NCBI GenBank assembly: GCA_017625835.1
Contig: JAGAKF010000103.1
Span: forward strand, 1-56,577
Origin: Clostridia bacterium
GTDB lineage: Bacteria; Bacillota; Clostridia; Oscillospirales; Acutalibacteraceae
Length of the DNA: 56,577 nucleotides
Direction: 5' to 3'
The notes under the pieces are model-generated. The model was given only the letters and a program-made list of their open reading frames with translations. It was not told the DNA's origin and did not search any database. Positions 24,324 to 31,419 of this stretch are shown here, piece after piece. A program made the position numbers and the translations under genes. Positions within the stretch are counted from its first letter, which is position 1. Each line of letters starts with the position of its first letter.

Positions 24324-26261
24324 GTGAAAAAGATATATTTTGTTCAGGCAGGGTTTGCTTTTGATAAATCTGTTTATCTGCCGTATGCAACAGGTTGCCT
24401 TGCGGCATATTCGTTACAGTTTGAAGATTTCAGGTCACAGTATGAACTCGGCGGATTCTTCTATAAAAGGGAGAAAACGGACGATATTCTCAACCGTATG
24501 AAAAATCCTGCTGTAGTAGCTTTTTCAAACTATGCCTGGAATGTTGAGTTCAATAAAGCCCTTGCCCGTAAGGTGAAAGAAAAATATCCTGAATGTATAA
24601 TTGTTTACGGTGGACACAGTGTAAGAAATGACAGCGCTGAGCTTCTTGAAGAATGCGGTTTTATTGATTATCTTATCTTCGGTGAGGGTGAAGAGCCTTT
24701 TTACAATCTTCTTATGGCTCTTGCGAACTCAACTGATTTAGAAGAAGTTGAAAATATTGCCTACCGCAAAAACGGTGCGGTAGTGTGTACAAACAGAAGC
24801 ACCTGCAAGGATATATCAGAGTATCCTTCGCCTTATCTTACAGGTCTTTTCGATCCGATCGTTAAAACTGAAACAGTAGAGCTTCTTTCAGTAATCGAAA
24901 CGAACAGAGGCTGCCCGTATAAATGCGCTTATTGCGATTGGAGTGCCAAGAGTAAGGTGCGTTTCTTCCCGATGGAAAAAATCAAGGGCGAGCTTAAATG
25001 GCTTTCGGACAACAAGATTGAATACTGCTTCTGTGCTGATGCCAATTTCGGTATGTTCAAGCGCGACATCGAGGTAGCCGATTACTGCATAGAACTCAAA
25101 AAATCAACAGGTTATCCGGATGTATTCCGTCCTTGTTACGCTAAAGAAAACGACGAGAATGTCTTTGAAATCTGTTCAAAATTCAATGAATACCATATCG
25201 ACAAGGGTGCAACGATGGCATATCAGAGCCTGTGCGAAGATGCCCTTTCGAATGTAAACAGAAGCAATCTGACAATGGAACATTTTGCTGATATTGTAAA
25301 AAAATATAATCAGGCTAAAATTCCGACTTATTCCGAGCTTATTCTTGGTCTGCCGGGCGAGACTTATGATTCGTTCTGCGACGGACTTTGCAAGCTGCTT
25401 GAAGCAGGTCAGCATAATTCAGTGAGCGTTTATCACTGCGAAGTTTTGCCGAACTCTATAATGGGAAGTAAGGAATACATCGAAAAGTATTCAATAAAAT
25501 CAAATAAAGTAAAGTTCAATCATATTCACAGTGCGGAGACACAGGAGGAAGTGTCCGAGTATTCTGAAATTGTAATGGGTACAAGCACTATGACGAAGGA
25601 GATGTGGATTAAATCAAATCTCTTTTCTGTTACTCTCCAGTGTTTCCACAGCCTCGGTCTTTTAAGATGCTTTGCGCTTTATGCGCACTACGAAAAGGGT
25701 ATGAGCTACCGCGAATTTTACGATAAACTGTTCAAATTCGTGATCAGTAATCCCGAGACAGTATTCGGCAAGGTTCTGGCACGGTATGAGGATAGGCTGA
25801 CTCATTCGCTTGAGGGGGATTGGAACTATCATAACCCTGTTTTCGGAAATATTGTCTGGTTTTTCGAAGAGGGAATGTTCCTCGAGTGTATGTATAACGA
25901 TGAAAAGTTTGATGAGGAAATTTTACCGTTCCTTGTTTCTCTTGATATTGAACCCGAAATCTTTAACGAACTGAAAAAATATCAGAAAGCCGTTCTTCGC
26001 CGTCCGAATAAAAACGGAGAACAGCTTGAACTTAACTATAATTTTACGGAATATTTTGATTCAATCTATGCAGGTGAATATAAACCGCTTGAAAAATGCC
26101 CTGTAAACCTTGATTTTGCCGAAAACCGCGTTTTTGAAGATTGGTACTCCTTTGCTAAAAACATCGTCTGGTTCGGCAGAAGAAAGGGTGCTACGATGTA
26201 TACCTCTGATAAATCAATGTACAGCATTGAGAAAAAGGAGGAGGCCACTTATGAATCGTAA
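24324..26261 (+). CDS. B12-binding-domain radical SAM enzyme, paralogue 3
   Basis: 645 residues with the same architecture. The cobalamin-binding-like N-terminus has 'VAFSNYAWNVEFNKALARKV' and 'YGGHSVRNDSAELLEECGFI'; the cluster motif is Cys197-x3-Cys201-x2-Cys204 in 'ETNRGCPYKCAYCDWS'; 'ADANFGMFKRDIEVADY' and 'ELILGLPGETYDSF' follow; and the tail ends 'NIVWFGRRKGATMYTS'. GGAGG lies about 9 bp before the GTG start. Its last 11 bp overlap the next gene, a YdcF-like membrane protein. No precursor peptide gene is visible in the cluster. Confidence 0.85.
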   Translation: MKKIYFVQAGFAFDKSVYLPYATGCLAAYSLQFEDFRSQYELGGFFYKREKTDDILNRMKNPAVVAFSNYAWNVEFNKALARKVKEKYPECIIVYGGHSVRNDSAELLEECGFIDYLIFGEGEEPFYNLLMALANSTDLEEVENIAYRKNGAVVCTNRSTCKDISEYPSPYLTGLFDPIVKTETVELLSVIETNRGCPYKCAYCDWSAKSKVRFFPMEKIKGELKWLSDNKIEYCFCADANFGMFKRDIEVADYCIELKKSTGYPDVFRPCYAKENDENVFEICSKFNEYHIDKGATMAYQSLCEDALSNVNRSNLTMEHFADIVKKYNQAKIPTYSELILGLPGETYDSFCDGLCKLLEAGQHNSVSVYHCEVLPNSIMGSKEYIEKYSIKSNKVKFNHIHSAETQEEVSEYSEIVMGTSTMTKEMWIKSNLFSVTLQCFHSLGLLRCFALYAHYEKGMSYREFYDKLFKFVISNPETVFGKVLARYEDRLTHSLEGDWNYHNPVFGNIVWFFEEGMFLECMYNDEKFDEEILPFLVSLDIEPEIFNELKKYQKAVLRRPNKNGEQLELNYNFTEYFDSIYAGEYKPLEKCPVNLDFAENRVFEDWYSFAKNIVWFGRRKGATMYTSDKSMYSIEKKEEATYES

Positions 26262-27015
26262 ACTTCGCATAGCCTTGCTTGTGTTTTTTGATTTAATGGC
26301 AATGTGGTTTATTATTCCGGTTGCTTTCAGCAGAATTGTGAATATCGGCAATATAACGGGTATAGTGTTGTTCGAATCTTTGTTTTTGTTGACTTATTTT
26401 TCGGAGAAGGTTCTGAATTTTATCAAGAAAATGCGCACAAAAAAGTCCGGAAAGATTATCACAAATTTAGCTTGTATTGCATTGGTTGCTGTGTTCCTTC
26501 TTGCAACGACTGAAACAGCTTTGATGGTTGGTGCTGCAGCAAAAGATCCTGAACCGTCCGCGACTGTGGTTGTGTTGGGCTGCCGTGTTTATGGTGAAAG
26601 ACCGAGCAGAATGATGGTTGCTAGACTTAAGGCGGCGCAGAAGTATCTGGAAGAAAATCCTGAATCAGCCTGCATACTTTCAGGTGGTCAGGGCGAGGAT
26701 GAGGATATATCCGAAGCAGAATGTATGTACAGATATCTTGTTGCAAACGGTATCTCACCCGACAGGCTTTATAAAGAGGACAAGTCGACATCAACCCGGG
26801 AAAACCTTCTTTTCTCCAAAGAGATAATCGAGAGAGAAGGATTGAACAAAAGTATTGCCATTGCAACAAATGAATTCCACGAATACAGAGCGCAGAGAAT
26901 TGCCTCGTCTCTTGGATTTGAAAGCGGTGCAGTTTCGGGCAAGACAGAAATATGGGTAGTTCCTACATATCACATCAGGGAGCTCTACGGCATTCTTTAC
27001 GAATGGATAGTATAA
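26251..27015 (+). CDS. YdcF/SanA-like (DUF218) membrane protein
   Basis: 254 residues. Three hydrophobic segments (about 6-29, 32-52, 69-92) precede a DUF218 domain: 'ATVVVLGCRVYGERPSRMMVARLKAA', then 'ACILSGGQGEDEDISEAECM', 'LYKEDKSTSTRENLLFS' and 'IAIATNEFHEYRA'. DUF218 proteins (YdcF, SanA, ElyC) act near the cell envelope, often linked to peptidoglycan or undecaprenyl-lipid metabolism; YdcF binds SAM in vitro. The ATG follows GGAGGAGG, which lies inside the third radical SAM gene, and the 11-bp overlap suggests coupled translation. It closes the cluster before a terminator. Confidence 0.85.
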   Translation: MNRKLRIALLVFFDLMAMWFIIPVAFSRIVNIGNITGIVLFESLFLLTYFSEKVLNFIKKMRTKKSGKIITNLACIALVAVFLLATTETALMVGAAAKDPEPSATVVVLGCRVYGERPSRMMVARLKAAQKYLEENPESACILSGGQGEDEDISEAECMYRYLVANGISPDRLYKEDKSTSTRENLLFSKEIIEREGLNKSIAIATNEFHEYRAQRIASSLGFESGAVSGKTEIWVVPTYHIRELYGILYEWIV

Positions 27016-27018
27016 AAA

Positions 27019-27057
27019 ACGGAGATACTTCAGTCAAGAAGTATCTCCATATTTTTT
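27019..27057. terminator. Bidirectional intrinsic terminator
   Basis: ggagatactt (27021-27030) pairs with aagtatctcc (27039-27048), followed by atatttttt. On the minus strand it follows the GtrA gene with a TTTTTTATAC tail. Confidence 0.85.
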
Positions 27058-27577
27058 AGCTTTTATATGCCCAGAATTTATTAACAGCAAAGTTAATCGG
27101 TGTAAGTATCAATACCGTAATAACAGAAGCAATCGGTTCCGCAATCCATTCGTAAACGGGTGTGTTATTTCCTTTTGCAATAAGGCTGTTTTCAATCGCA
27201 GGGATGATTCCTGTAAGGTTCAACGCCTCAATCCAGGATTCTGTAAATCTCGAAAGTTTTACGACATCAAGGAAAAACCAGAGAAGTAAACCTGAAAGAA
27301 GTACGCCCGTAATTGCATAAACGAAGTACAGTTTAAGGAAAACTTTCCACCATACTCTTTGTTCATTTTCTTCCTTCCTGAAAATAACTGTTCCGTTAAT
27401 AATGTAAGAAGAAACAACGCTCGCGGAAAAAGCAATAAAGTTGCAAAGTATGGTGTTTAATCCGAATGAAGAGCAGAAAGTGAAAACTACCTGCCTTAAA
27501 AGAAAGTTCAGCGCACCGACCGTAAAAAAGAGGATGAACTGAACTGAAGTTTTGTTGTTTGATTTTTTATTAGTCAT
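27056..27577 (-). CDS. GtrA-like small membrane protein
   Basis: 173 residues with four hydrophobic helices. 'QFILFFTVGALNFLLRQVVF', 'NFIAFSASVVSSYIINGTVIF' and the closing 'PINFAVNKFWAYKS' are the hallmarks of GtrA (PF04138), proteins often linked to moving undecaprenyl-phosphate-bound sugars across the membrane. It carries an extra loop between helices 3 and 4. The ATG at 27577 follows AAGGAT, 10 bp after the upstream stop codon. It is the last gene of an operon with a small multidrug-export-like protein and a Nudix fusion protein. Confidence 0.85.
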   Translation of the reverse strand: MTNKKSNNKTSVQFILFFTVGALNFLLRQVVFTFCSSFGLNTILCNFIAFSASVVSSYIINGTVIFRKEENEQRVWWKVFLKLYFVYAITGVLLSGLLLWFFLDVVKLSRFTESWIEALNLTGIIPAIENSLIAKGNNTPVYEWIAEPIASVITVLILTPINFAVNKFWAYKS

Positions 27578-27587
27578 ATGAAAATCC

Positions 27588-28079
27588 TTAAGCAAAAAGT
27601 CCGAAAGAAATTCCGCCGACGATAAGCCCTGCGATAAGAACACCTAAAGTGATTGCAGGCATTGCACGGCGCATACGAAGGTCCATAAGTGCGGCAACAA
27701 GAGCACCTGTCCATCCGCCTGTACCGGGAAGGGGAACTGCAACAAGAACAAGAAGACCCCAGAATCCGTATTTTTCTATTTTTCCGCGATGCTTTTCTGC
27801 CTTGGCTTCCATTTTTGCGACAATTCTTGCGGTGTGCTTCCATTTTCTCATCCAGTCGAAAATCTTGCGGATGAAAAGAAGAATAAACGGCATCGGAAGC
27901 ATGTTTCCGACAAAGCAGAAAAAGAAAGCGCTCCATACATTCATTTCAAGCAAACGGGCGGCAATCAGACCGCCGCGAAGCTCAAGTATCGGCAAAACTG
28001 AGATAACAAAAACCGTGAGCTCTTTCGGAATTGTAGTTCCGAATAAAGTGACAAGAAAATCAACTATACTGTCGACCAT
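27588..28079 (-). CDS. Small multidrug-export-like membrane protein (COG2426)
   Basis: 163 residues. 'PKELTVFVISVLPILELRGGLIAARLLEM' and 'KYGFWGLLVLVAVPLPGTGGWTGALVAAL' are the two defining motifs of the Sm_multidrug_ex family (PF06695), which has the same E-L-R-G and P-x-P-G-T-G pattern as DedA-like half-transporters. The protein has about four transmembrane helices and re-entrant loops. The name reflects an old annotation; the function is not proven. It lies in the middle of an operon (6 bp after the Nudix gene). Confidence 0.85.
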   Translation of the reverse strand: MVDSIVDFLVTLFGTTIPKELTVFVISVLPILELRGGLIAARLLEMNVWSAFFFCFVGNMLPMPFILLFIRKIFDWMRKWKHTARIVAKMEAKAEKHRGKIEKYGFWGLLVLVAVPLPGTGGWTGALVAALMDLRMRRAMPAITLGVLIAGLIVGGISFGLFA

Positions 28080-28084
28080 ATTTT

Positions 28085-28825
28085 TTACTCCGTAATAACT
28101 TTATTTTTCACGAGATAATTGTAGGATTTTGTGAGAATTGTTTTGTCGTTATCAAAACGTAATTTTGTCAGGGCTTTTTCGTAGCCGAGCCAGATATAAT
28201 CTTCTATTTCTTCTTTCTGGATTATAGTCTGTGTGTCCTCGGTAGAGGCGAGGTAAATCGTGACGTTTTTCTCGACCTTGCCCTGAATGGTATATTGGCT
28301 CTTTGTGATGAAATCAGGATGAATATTAATATGTATTCCTGTTTCTTCAAGTACCTCACGGTAGGCTGTCTGACTGTCACTTTCGCCAAGCTCAACGTGA
28401 CCCTTAGGGAATCCCCAGTGTGCGCTGCGACGGTTTTTGATAAGAAGAAAACGAATCATTCCGCCGATATTTCTGTAAACGACTGCACCGCATGAACGTT
28501 CATAAAGGCAGTCAAGTGTGTGTTCGCGGTCTCTTACCGCGAAGTCAATTGCATTGATGACATCAATGTTGATAAATCTTGTACTCTTCGGTGCTACAAT
28601 CCAATCAATTTCCGCGCAATCTTTGTAATGTACAATTCCGATTACTCTGCCGTCAAAGCTGCGAACAGGGTGATTGATACCCATAATGAATGCGCCCTTT
28701 ACGGGTGCATTATACTGCTTTGCGCCCTCAACTTCACCGTAGTTGAGCTCATAAGTAAAACCTTGCTCGTTGCTGTAAGAATGAATTGGATGAGTCACCT
28801 TGATACGAACATATTTTCCAAGCAT
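28085..28825 (-). CDS. Nudix hydrolase with an N-terminal pyrophosphatase-like domain
   Basis: 246 residues. The C-terminal part holds a complete Nudix box (Gly142 to Ile164; GHVELGE, then 7 residues, then REVLEETGI) within 'HWGFPKGHVELGE', similar to bis-nucleoside tetraphosphate hydrolases. The first ~105 residues ('MLGKYVRIKVTHPIHS', 'GAFIMGINHPVRSFDGRVIG', 'EIDWIVAP') resemble the small pyrophosphatase-like domain seen in Clostridia. This is a fusion of two hydrolase modules, presumably for cleaning up nucleotides; the N-terminal assignment is less sure. It starts with ATG after GGAGGAG and has a hairpin in its leader (28842-28858). Confidence 0.82.
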   Translation of the reverse strand: MLGKYVRIKVTHPIHSYSNEQGFTYELNYGEVEGAKQYNAPVKGAFIMGINHPVRSFDGRVIGIVHYKDCAEIDWIVAPKSTRFINIDVINAIDFAVRDREHTLDCLYERSCGAVVYRNIGGMIRFLLIKNRRSAHWGFPKGHVELGESDSQTAYREVLEETGIHINIHPDFITKSQYTIQGKVEKNVTIYLASTEDTQTIIQKEEIEDYIWLGYEKALTKLRFDNDKTILTKSYNYLVKNKVITE

Positions 28826-28841
28826 GTTCCTAACTCCTCCA

Positions 28842-28858
28842 CCGCACCTTCAGTGCGG
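28842..28858 (-). promoter_or_regulatory. Leader hairpin before the Nudix gene
   Basis: ccgcac (28842-28847) pairs with gtgcgg (28853-28858), a compact 6-bp hairpin a few bases upstream of the ribosome site of the Nudix gene. It may affect translation or mRNA stability. Confidence 0.4.
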
Positions 28859-28922
28859 ATTTACAGCAGACGTTACCAACAAAATACATTGTTTTATATG
28901 TCTGCATTCTTTTTACCATAGT

Positions 28923-28951
28923 ATTATACATACTATTCAAAAAAAATACAA
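28923..28951 (-). promoter_or_regulatory. Promoter of the Nudix-export-GtrA operon
   Basis: On the minus strand TTGTAT and TATAAT are separated by 17 bp, leaving a leader of about 90 nt. The remaining bases up to 29008 hold no gene; no clear promoter is seen for the divergent gene at 29009. Confidence 0.5.
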
Positions 28952-29008
28952 TAGTAAATTTCGAATTTAACGTTCTATTTTGACATATAATTCACCGAGG
29001 TGAGACTT

Positions 29009-29680
29009 TTGAGGTGTTTTATACTGCACAAAAGAAGGATTTTTTTGTTTTTATACGTCATTATCGCTTTGTCTGTTGCTGTTTTTTCGGGAATCGGTGC
29101 TCTTGCGTACGGTCTGAGCAACAGCGAATATCGTATGCCGATAACGTCGGTTAAAACTGAAGACAAAGTAATTGCATTGAGTGTGAATGTTTATGAATAT
29201 ACCGACACAAATGTTTTGATAAAAAATCTTGGCAAAAATAAAGCTACTTTTTTCATTAGCGAAGCTTTTCAGGAAATGTTTTCCGATAAAGTCAGGTCAA
29301 TTATTCAGGCAGGGCACTCAATAGGAATTCTTGAAGATGAGCCCGAAAATTTTTCCAAAAACGAACTCTATGACAGACTCGCAGTCCGCATTGAGCGGAT
29401 GGCAAGGCTTACGGGGAAGAACACGGACTTAATACGTTTTGATACGGAGAATGCAGATGAGGCTCTTGTAAAAACTGTTTATTCTTTGGGCTTGTTTCCG
29501 ATACAATGGAATGATCCGGAACAGTTGTCTGCCGGTAATATAGTATTGATAGACGAGAAAACAGCAGAAGAGTTTACTAAAAAATCAGCCACCGACGGAC
29601 TTAAAACAGTAACCGTTGACGAGTTGATTTTGAAAAACGGATTCAAAGTAGATTTCAGCGGGGTTCAGTCAGCCTTATGA
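29009..29680 (+). CDS. Degenerate polysaccharide deacetylase-like membrane-anchored protein
   Basis: 223 residues. An N-terminal signal/anchor (about 10-32) leads to a NodB-like fold. 'KVIALSVNVYEYTDTNVLIKNL' sits where active enzymes have 'TFDDG', and 'GKNKATFFISEAFQEMF' then 'IIQAGHSIGILEDEPENFS' correspond to the next two strands. The catalytic Asp-Asp and the H-x3-H/S-x2-H metal site are absent (only the single His of QAGHS remains), so it probably cannot deacetylate. It may be a structural or regulatory sporulation protein. I prefer TTG 29009, 8 bp after GAGG, to the GTG at 29000 overlapping that site. Its 3' end overlaps the converging Na/Pi gene by 26 bp. Confidence 0.7.
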   Translation: MRCFILHKRRIFLFLYVIIALSVAVFSGIGALAYGLSNSEYRMPITSVKTEDKVIALSVNVYEYTDTNVLIKNLGKNKATFFISEAFQEMFSDKVRSIIQAGHSIGILEDEPENFSKNELYDRLAVRIERMARLTGKNTDLIRFDTENADEALVKTVYSLGLFPIQWNDPEQLSAGNIVLIDEKTAEEFTKKSATDGLKTVTVDELILKNGFKVDFSGVQSAL

Positions 29681-30629
29681 TTTTTCCTGAGAGGTGAACA
29701 ATCTGCCCGTAAAACGGAAGCATAGTGAAAGTTGAAAAAATATTGAAAGCCGTATGAAAGTTTGCGATCAAAGTACGGGTGGCGGGTATATCTGAAGTAC
29801 TGTCAGGCAATAGGAAGAAAAACAAGCCGACGATTATGCACCCTGAAACACTTACAATAAGATCCGAAAGCATAACTGTTCTTGTTTGTTTACTCATGCT
29901 CAACGAAGCAATGAATTCAGGCAGACATTTGCCGACGTTCATTCCGAGTATTATCGGTACGGCAGACGAAAAGCTGAGCAAACCTGTTGTTGAAACGGTT
30001 TGAAGAATGCCGACAGAAACCGAGGAACTTTGCAGAACGGCAGTTAAAACAATTCCGCTGATAAACAGTATAAACGGGTTGTCAAAGCGCAGTAAGGTAT
30101 TATGAAAGTATTCGGAATTGCCGAGTGGGCGTAAGTTTATTTCCATTTGTTCAATGCCGTAAAAAAGAATACCAGCACCAAGAAAAAGAGAGGCTGACTG
30201 TAAAGCTTCTCTTTTTTTTGAAAACATTTTCTGAACTGCACCGATAAGTATAAAAAACGGTGAAAGTGAGGATGGCTTAAGCACAGAAAGAAGAAAGTTT
30301 GAGGAGTCAATATCAGCGAGCCTTATGATTTGTGCCGTTACGGTTGTGCCTATATTCGCGCCCATAATTACGGGAACGGCTTGATAAATCCCCATAAGAC
30401 CTGACTCAACAAACCCCAGGGTCATGAGCGTTGTTGCAGTTGAGCTCTGTATAATTCCCGTTACGCCTGCCCCCAAGACAACGGATTTCATCGGTTTATC
30501 CGTAGCTTTACTAAGCAACGTAGCGGCTTTTGTTTCTGCCGATTCTTTCAACGAATCGGAAAGCAATTTCATACCGAAAAGAAAAAATCCGAGACTGCTC
30601 AGAAAACTTAAAAAAGAAGAAAGCGACAT
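29655..30629 (-). CDS. Na/Pi cotransporter-family membrane protein
   Basis: 324 residues. The two inverted repeats of the Na/Pi symporter fold (PF02690) are present, each with the QSS motif: 'GIIQSSTATTLMTLGFV' and 'AVLQSSSVSVGILQTV', and also 'IMGANIGTTVTAQ' and 'ILGMNVGKCLPEF'. It lacks the C-terminal PhoU-like domain found in many members, so it is a short form. It probably takes up phosphate or a related anion with Na+. The ATG lies inside a strong hairpin (see 30619-30672). The gene's end overlaps the converging gene at 29655-29680. No clear separate promoter is visible, so it may be read through from the rubredoxin gene. Confidence 0.88.
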   Translation of the reverse strand: MSLSSFLSFLSSLGFFLFGMKLLSDSLKESAETKAATLLSKATDKPMKSVVLGAGVTGIIQSSTATTLMTLGFVESGLMGIYQAVPVIMGANIGTTVTAQIIRLADIDSSNFLLSVLKPSSLSPFFILIGAVQKMFSKKREALQSASLFLGAGILFYGIEQMEINLRPLGNSEYFHNTLLRFDNPFILFISGIVLTAVLQSSSVSVGILQTVSTTGLLSFSSAVPIILGMNVGKCLPEFIASLSMSKQTRTVMLSDLIVSVSGCIIVGLFFFLLPDSTSDIPATRTLIANFHTAFNIFSTFTMLPFYGQIVHLSGKIIRLTEPR

Positions 30630-30672
30630 TTTAAACCCCTCCGTTTTAATATACGGGTAAAATGTCGCTTTT
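30619..30672 (-). promoter_or_regulatory. Hairpin that encloses the start codon and ribosome site of the Na/Pi gene
   Basis: On the minus strand a 14-bp stem (aaagcgacatttta at 30671-30658 with taaaatgtcgcttt at 30633-30620) plus 3 G-C pairs encloses the GGAGG in the loop (about 30637-30642) and the ATG (30629-30627) in the 3' arm. A U-rich tract (tcttctttttt) follows. It can block translation, or serve as an intrinsic terminator before the gene. Confidence 0.6.
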
Positions 30673-30686
30673 ATATCAGTATTAAT

Positions 30687-31298
30687 TTATTTTATTTTCT
30701 CAAAATCAGAGGCACCGTGCTTGCAAAGGGGACAGATGAAGTCGTCAGGCAATTCACCCTCGTGAACATAACCGCAGATTTTGCATCTGTATGCACTCTC
30801 TGCCTTAACTTCAACGGTCTGCGGCTTCGGCTTGATGTTCTGATGATAGTAGTTGTATGTTACGGGTTCATCTTCGTTGAGAATTTCGCCGTCAACAACG
30901 TTTGCGATAAACATTGTGTGTGTGCCGAGGTCAACGCACGAATAAACCGTTGCGCTTAAAAACGCACAGCTTCCCTGCGTGATATAGGCAATGTTATTTT
31001 CACTGTTCTCGGTTGCATCGAAGTCTGCAAATTTATTAACTGTCTTTCCGCTTTGGAAGCCAAAGTGCCTGAACAGGTCAAAAGGCGCATTGACCGAAAG
31101 AACGGAAACGTTGAATTTTCCCGAATCAACAATCATATCGTGAGTCTTGTTGGCTTTATTTACGGTAACGGCAATTCGGTTCGGAGTTGTTGTTACCTGG
31201 ATTACTGTATTGACGATACAGCCGTTTTTGCTGCCGTTTACATTTGTTGTAATGACGTAAAGTCCGTATCCGAGCTTGAACATAGCATTGTTATTCAT
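30687..31298 (-). CDS. Flavin reductase-rubredoxin fusion (Hrb type)
   Basis: 203 residues. The first ~155 residues are a flavin reductase-like FMN domain ('LYVITTNVNGSKNGCIVNTV', 'VTVNKANKTHDMIVDSGKFNVSV'). The last 38 are a rubredoxin with CKICG and CPLCK Fe ligands ('YRCKICGYVHEGELP', 'DDFICPLCKHG'). This high-molecular-weight rubredoxin (Hrb) passes electrons from NAD(P)H to flavodiiron proteins such as FprA, which reduce O2 or NO in strict anaerobes. No FprA gene is in the window. The ribosome site is AGGAG. It is divergent from the GHL6-type gene. Confidence 0.92.
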   Translation of the reverse strand: MNNNAMFKLGYGLYVITTNVNGSKNGCIVNTVIQVTTTPNRIAVTVNKANKTHDMIVDSGKFNVSVLSVNAPFDLFRHFGFQSGKTVNKFADFDATENSENNIAYITQGSCAFLSATVYSCVDLGTHTMFIANVVDGEILNEDEPVTYNYYHQNIKPKPQTVEVKAESAYRCKICGYVHEGELPDDFICPLCKHGASDFEKIK

Positions 31299-31359
31299 AG
31301 CAATTCTCCTGAAATTTTATTTTTACTTATTATATCTTATTTTTTTACAGAAAAAAAGA

Positions 31360-31388
31360 TTGAAATGAAAAATTTTTTATATTATTAT
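31360..31388 (+). promoter_or_regulatory. Promoter of the GHL6-type gene
   Basis: TTGAAA and TATTAT are separated by 17 bp in an AT-rich stretch. GGAGG follows at about 31411. Confidence 0.5.
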
Positions 31389-31419
31389 ATCATTAATATA
31401 TAAAACCCAGGAGGTCAAT

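Noticed and set aside
20333-26300. Precursor peptide gene for a RiPP made by the radical SAM enzymes
   Set aside because: The only gaps are very short and contain no small frame with a ribosome site and leader-like sequence.
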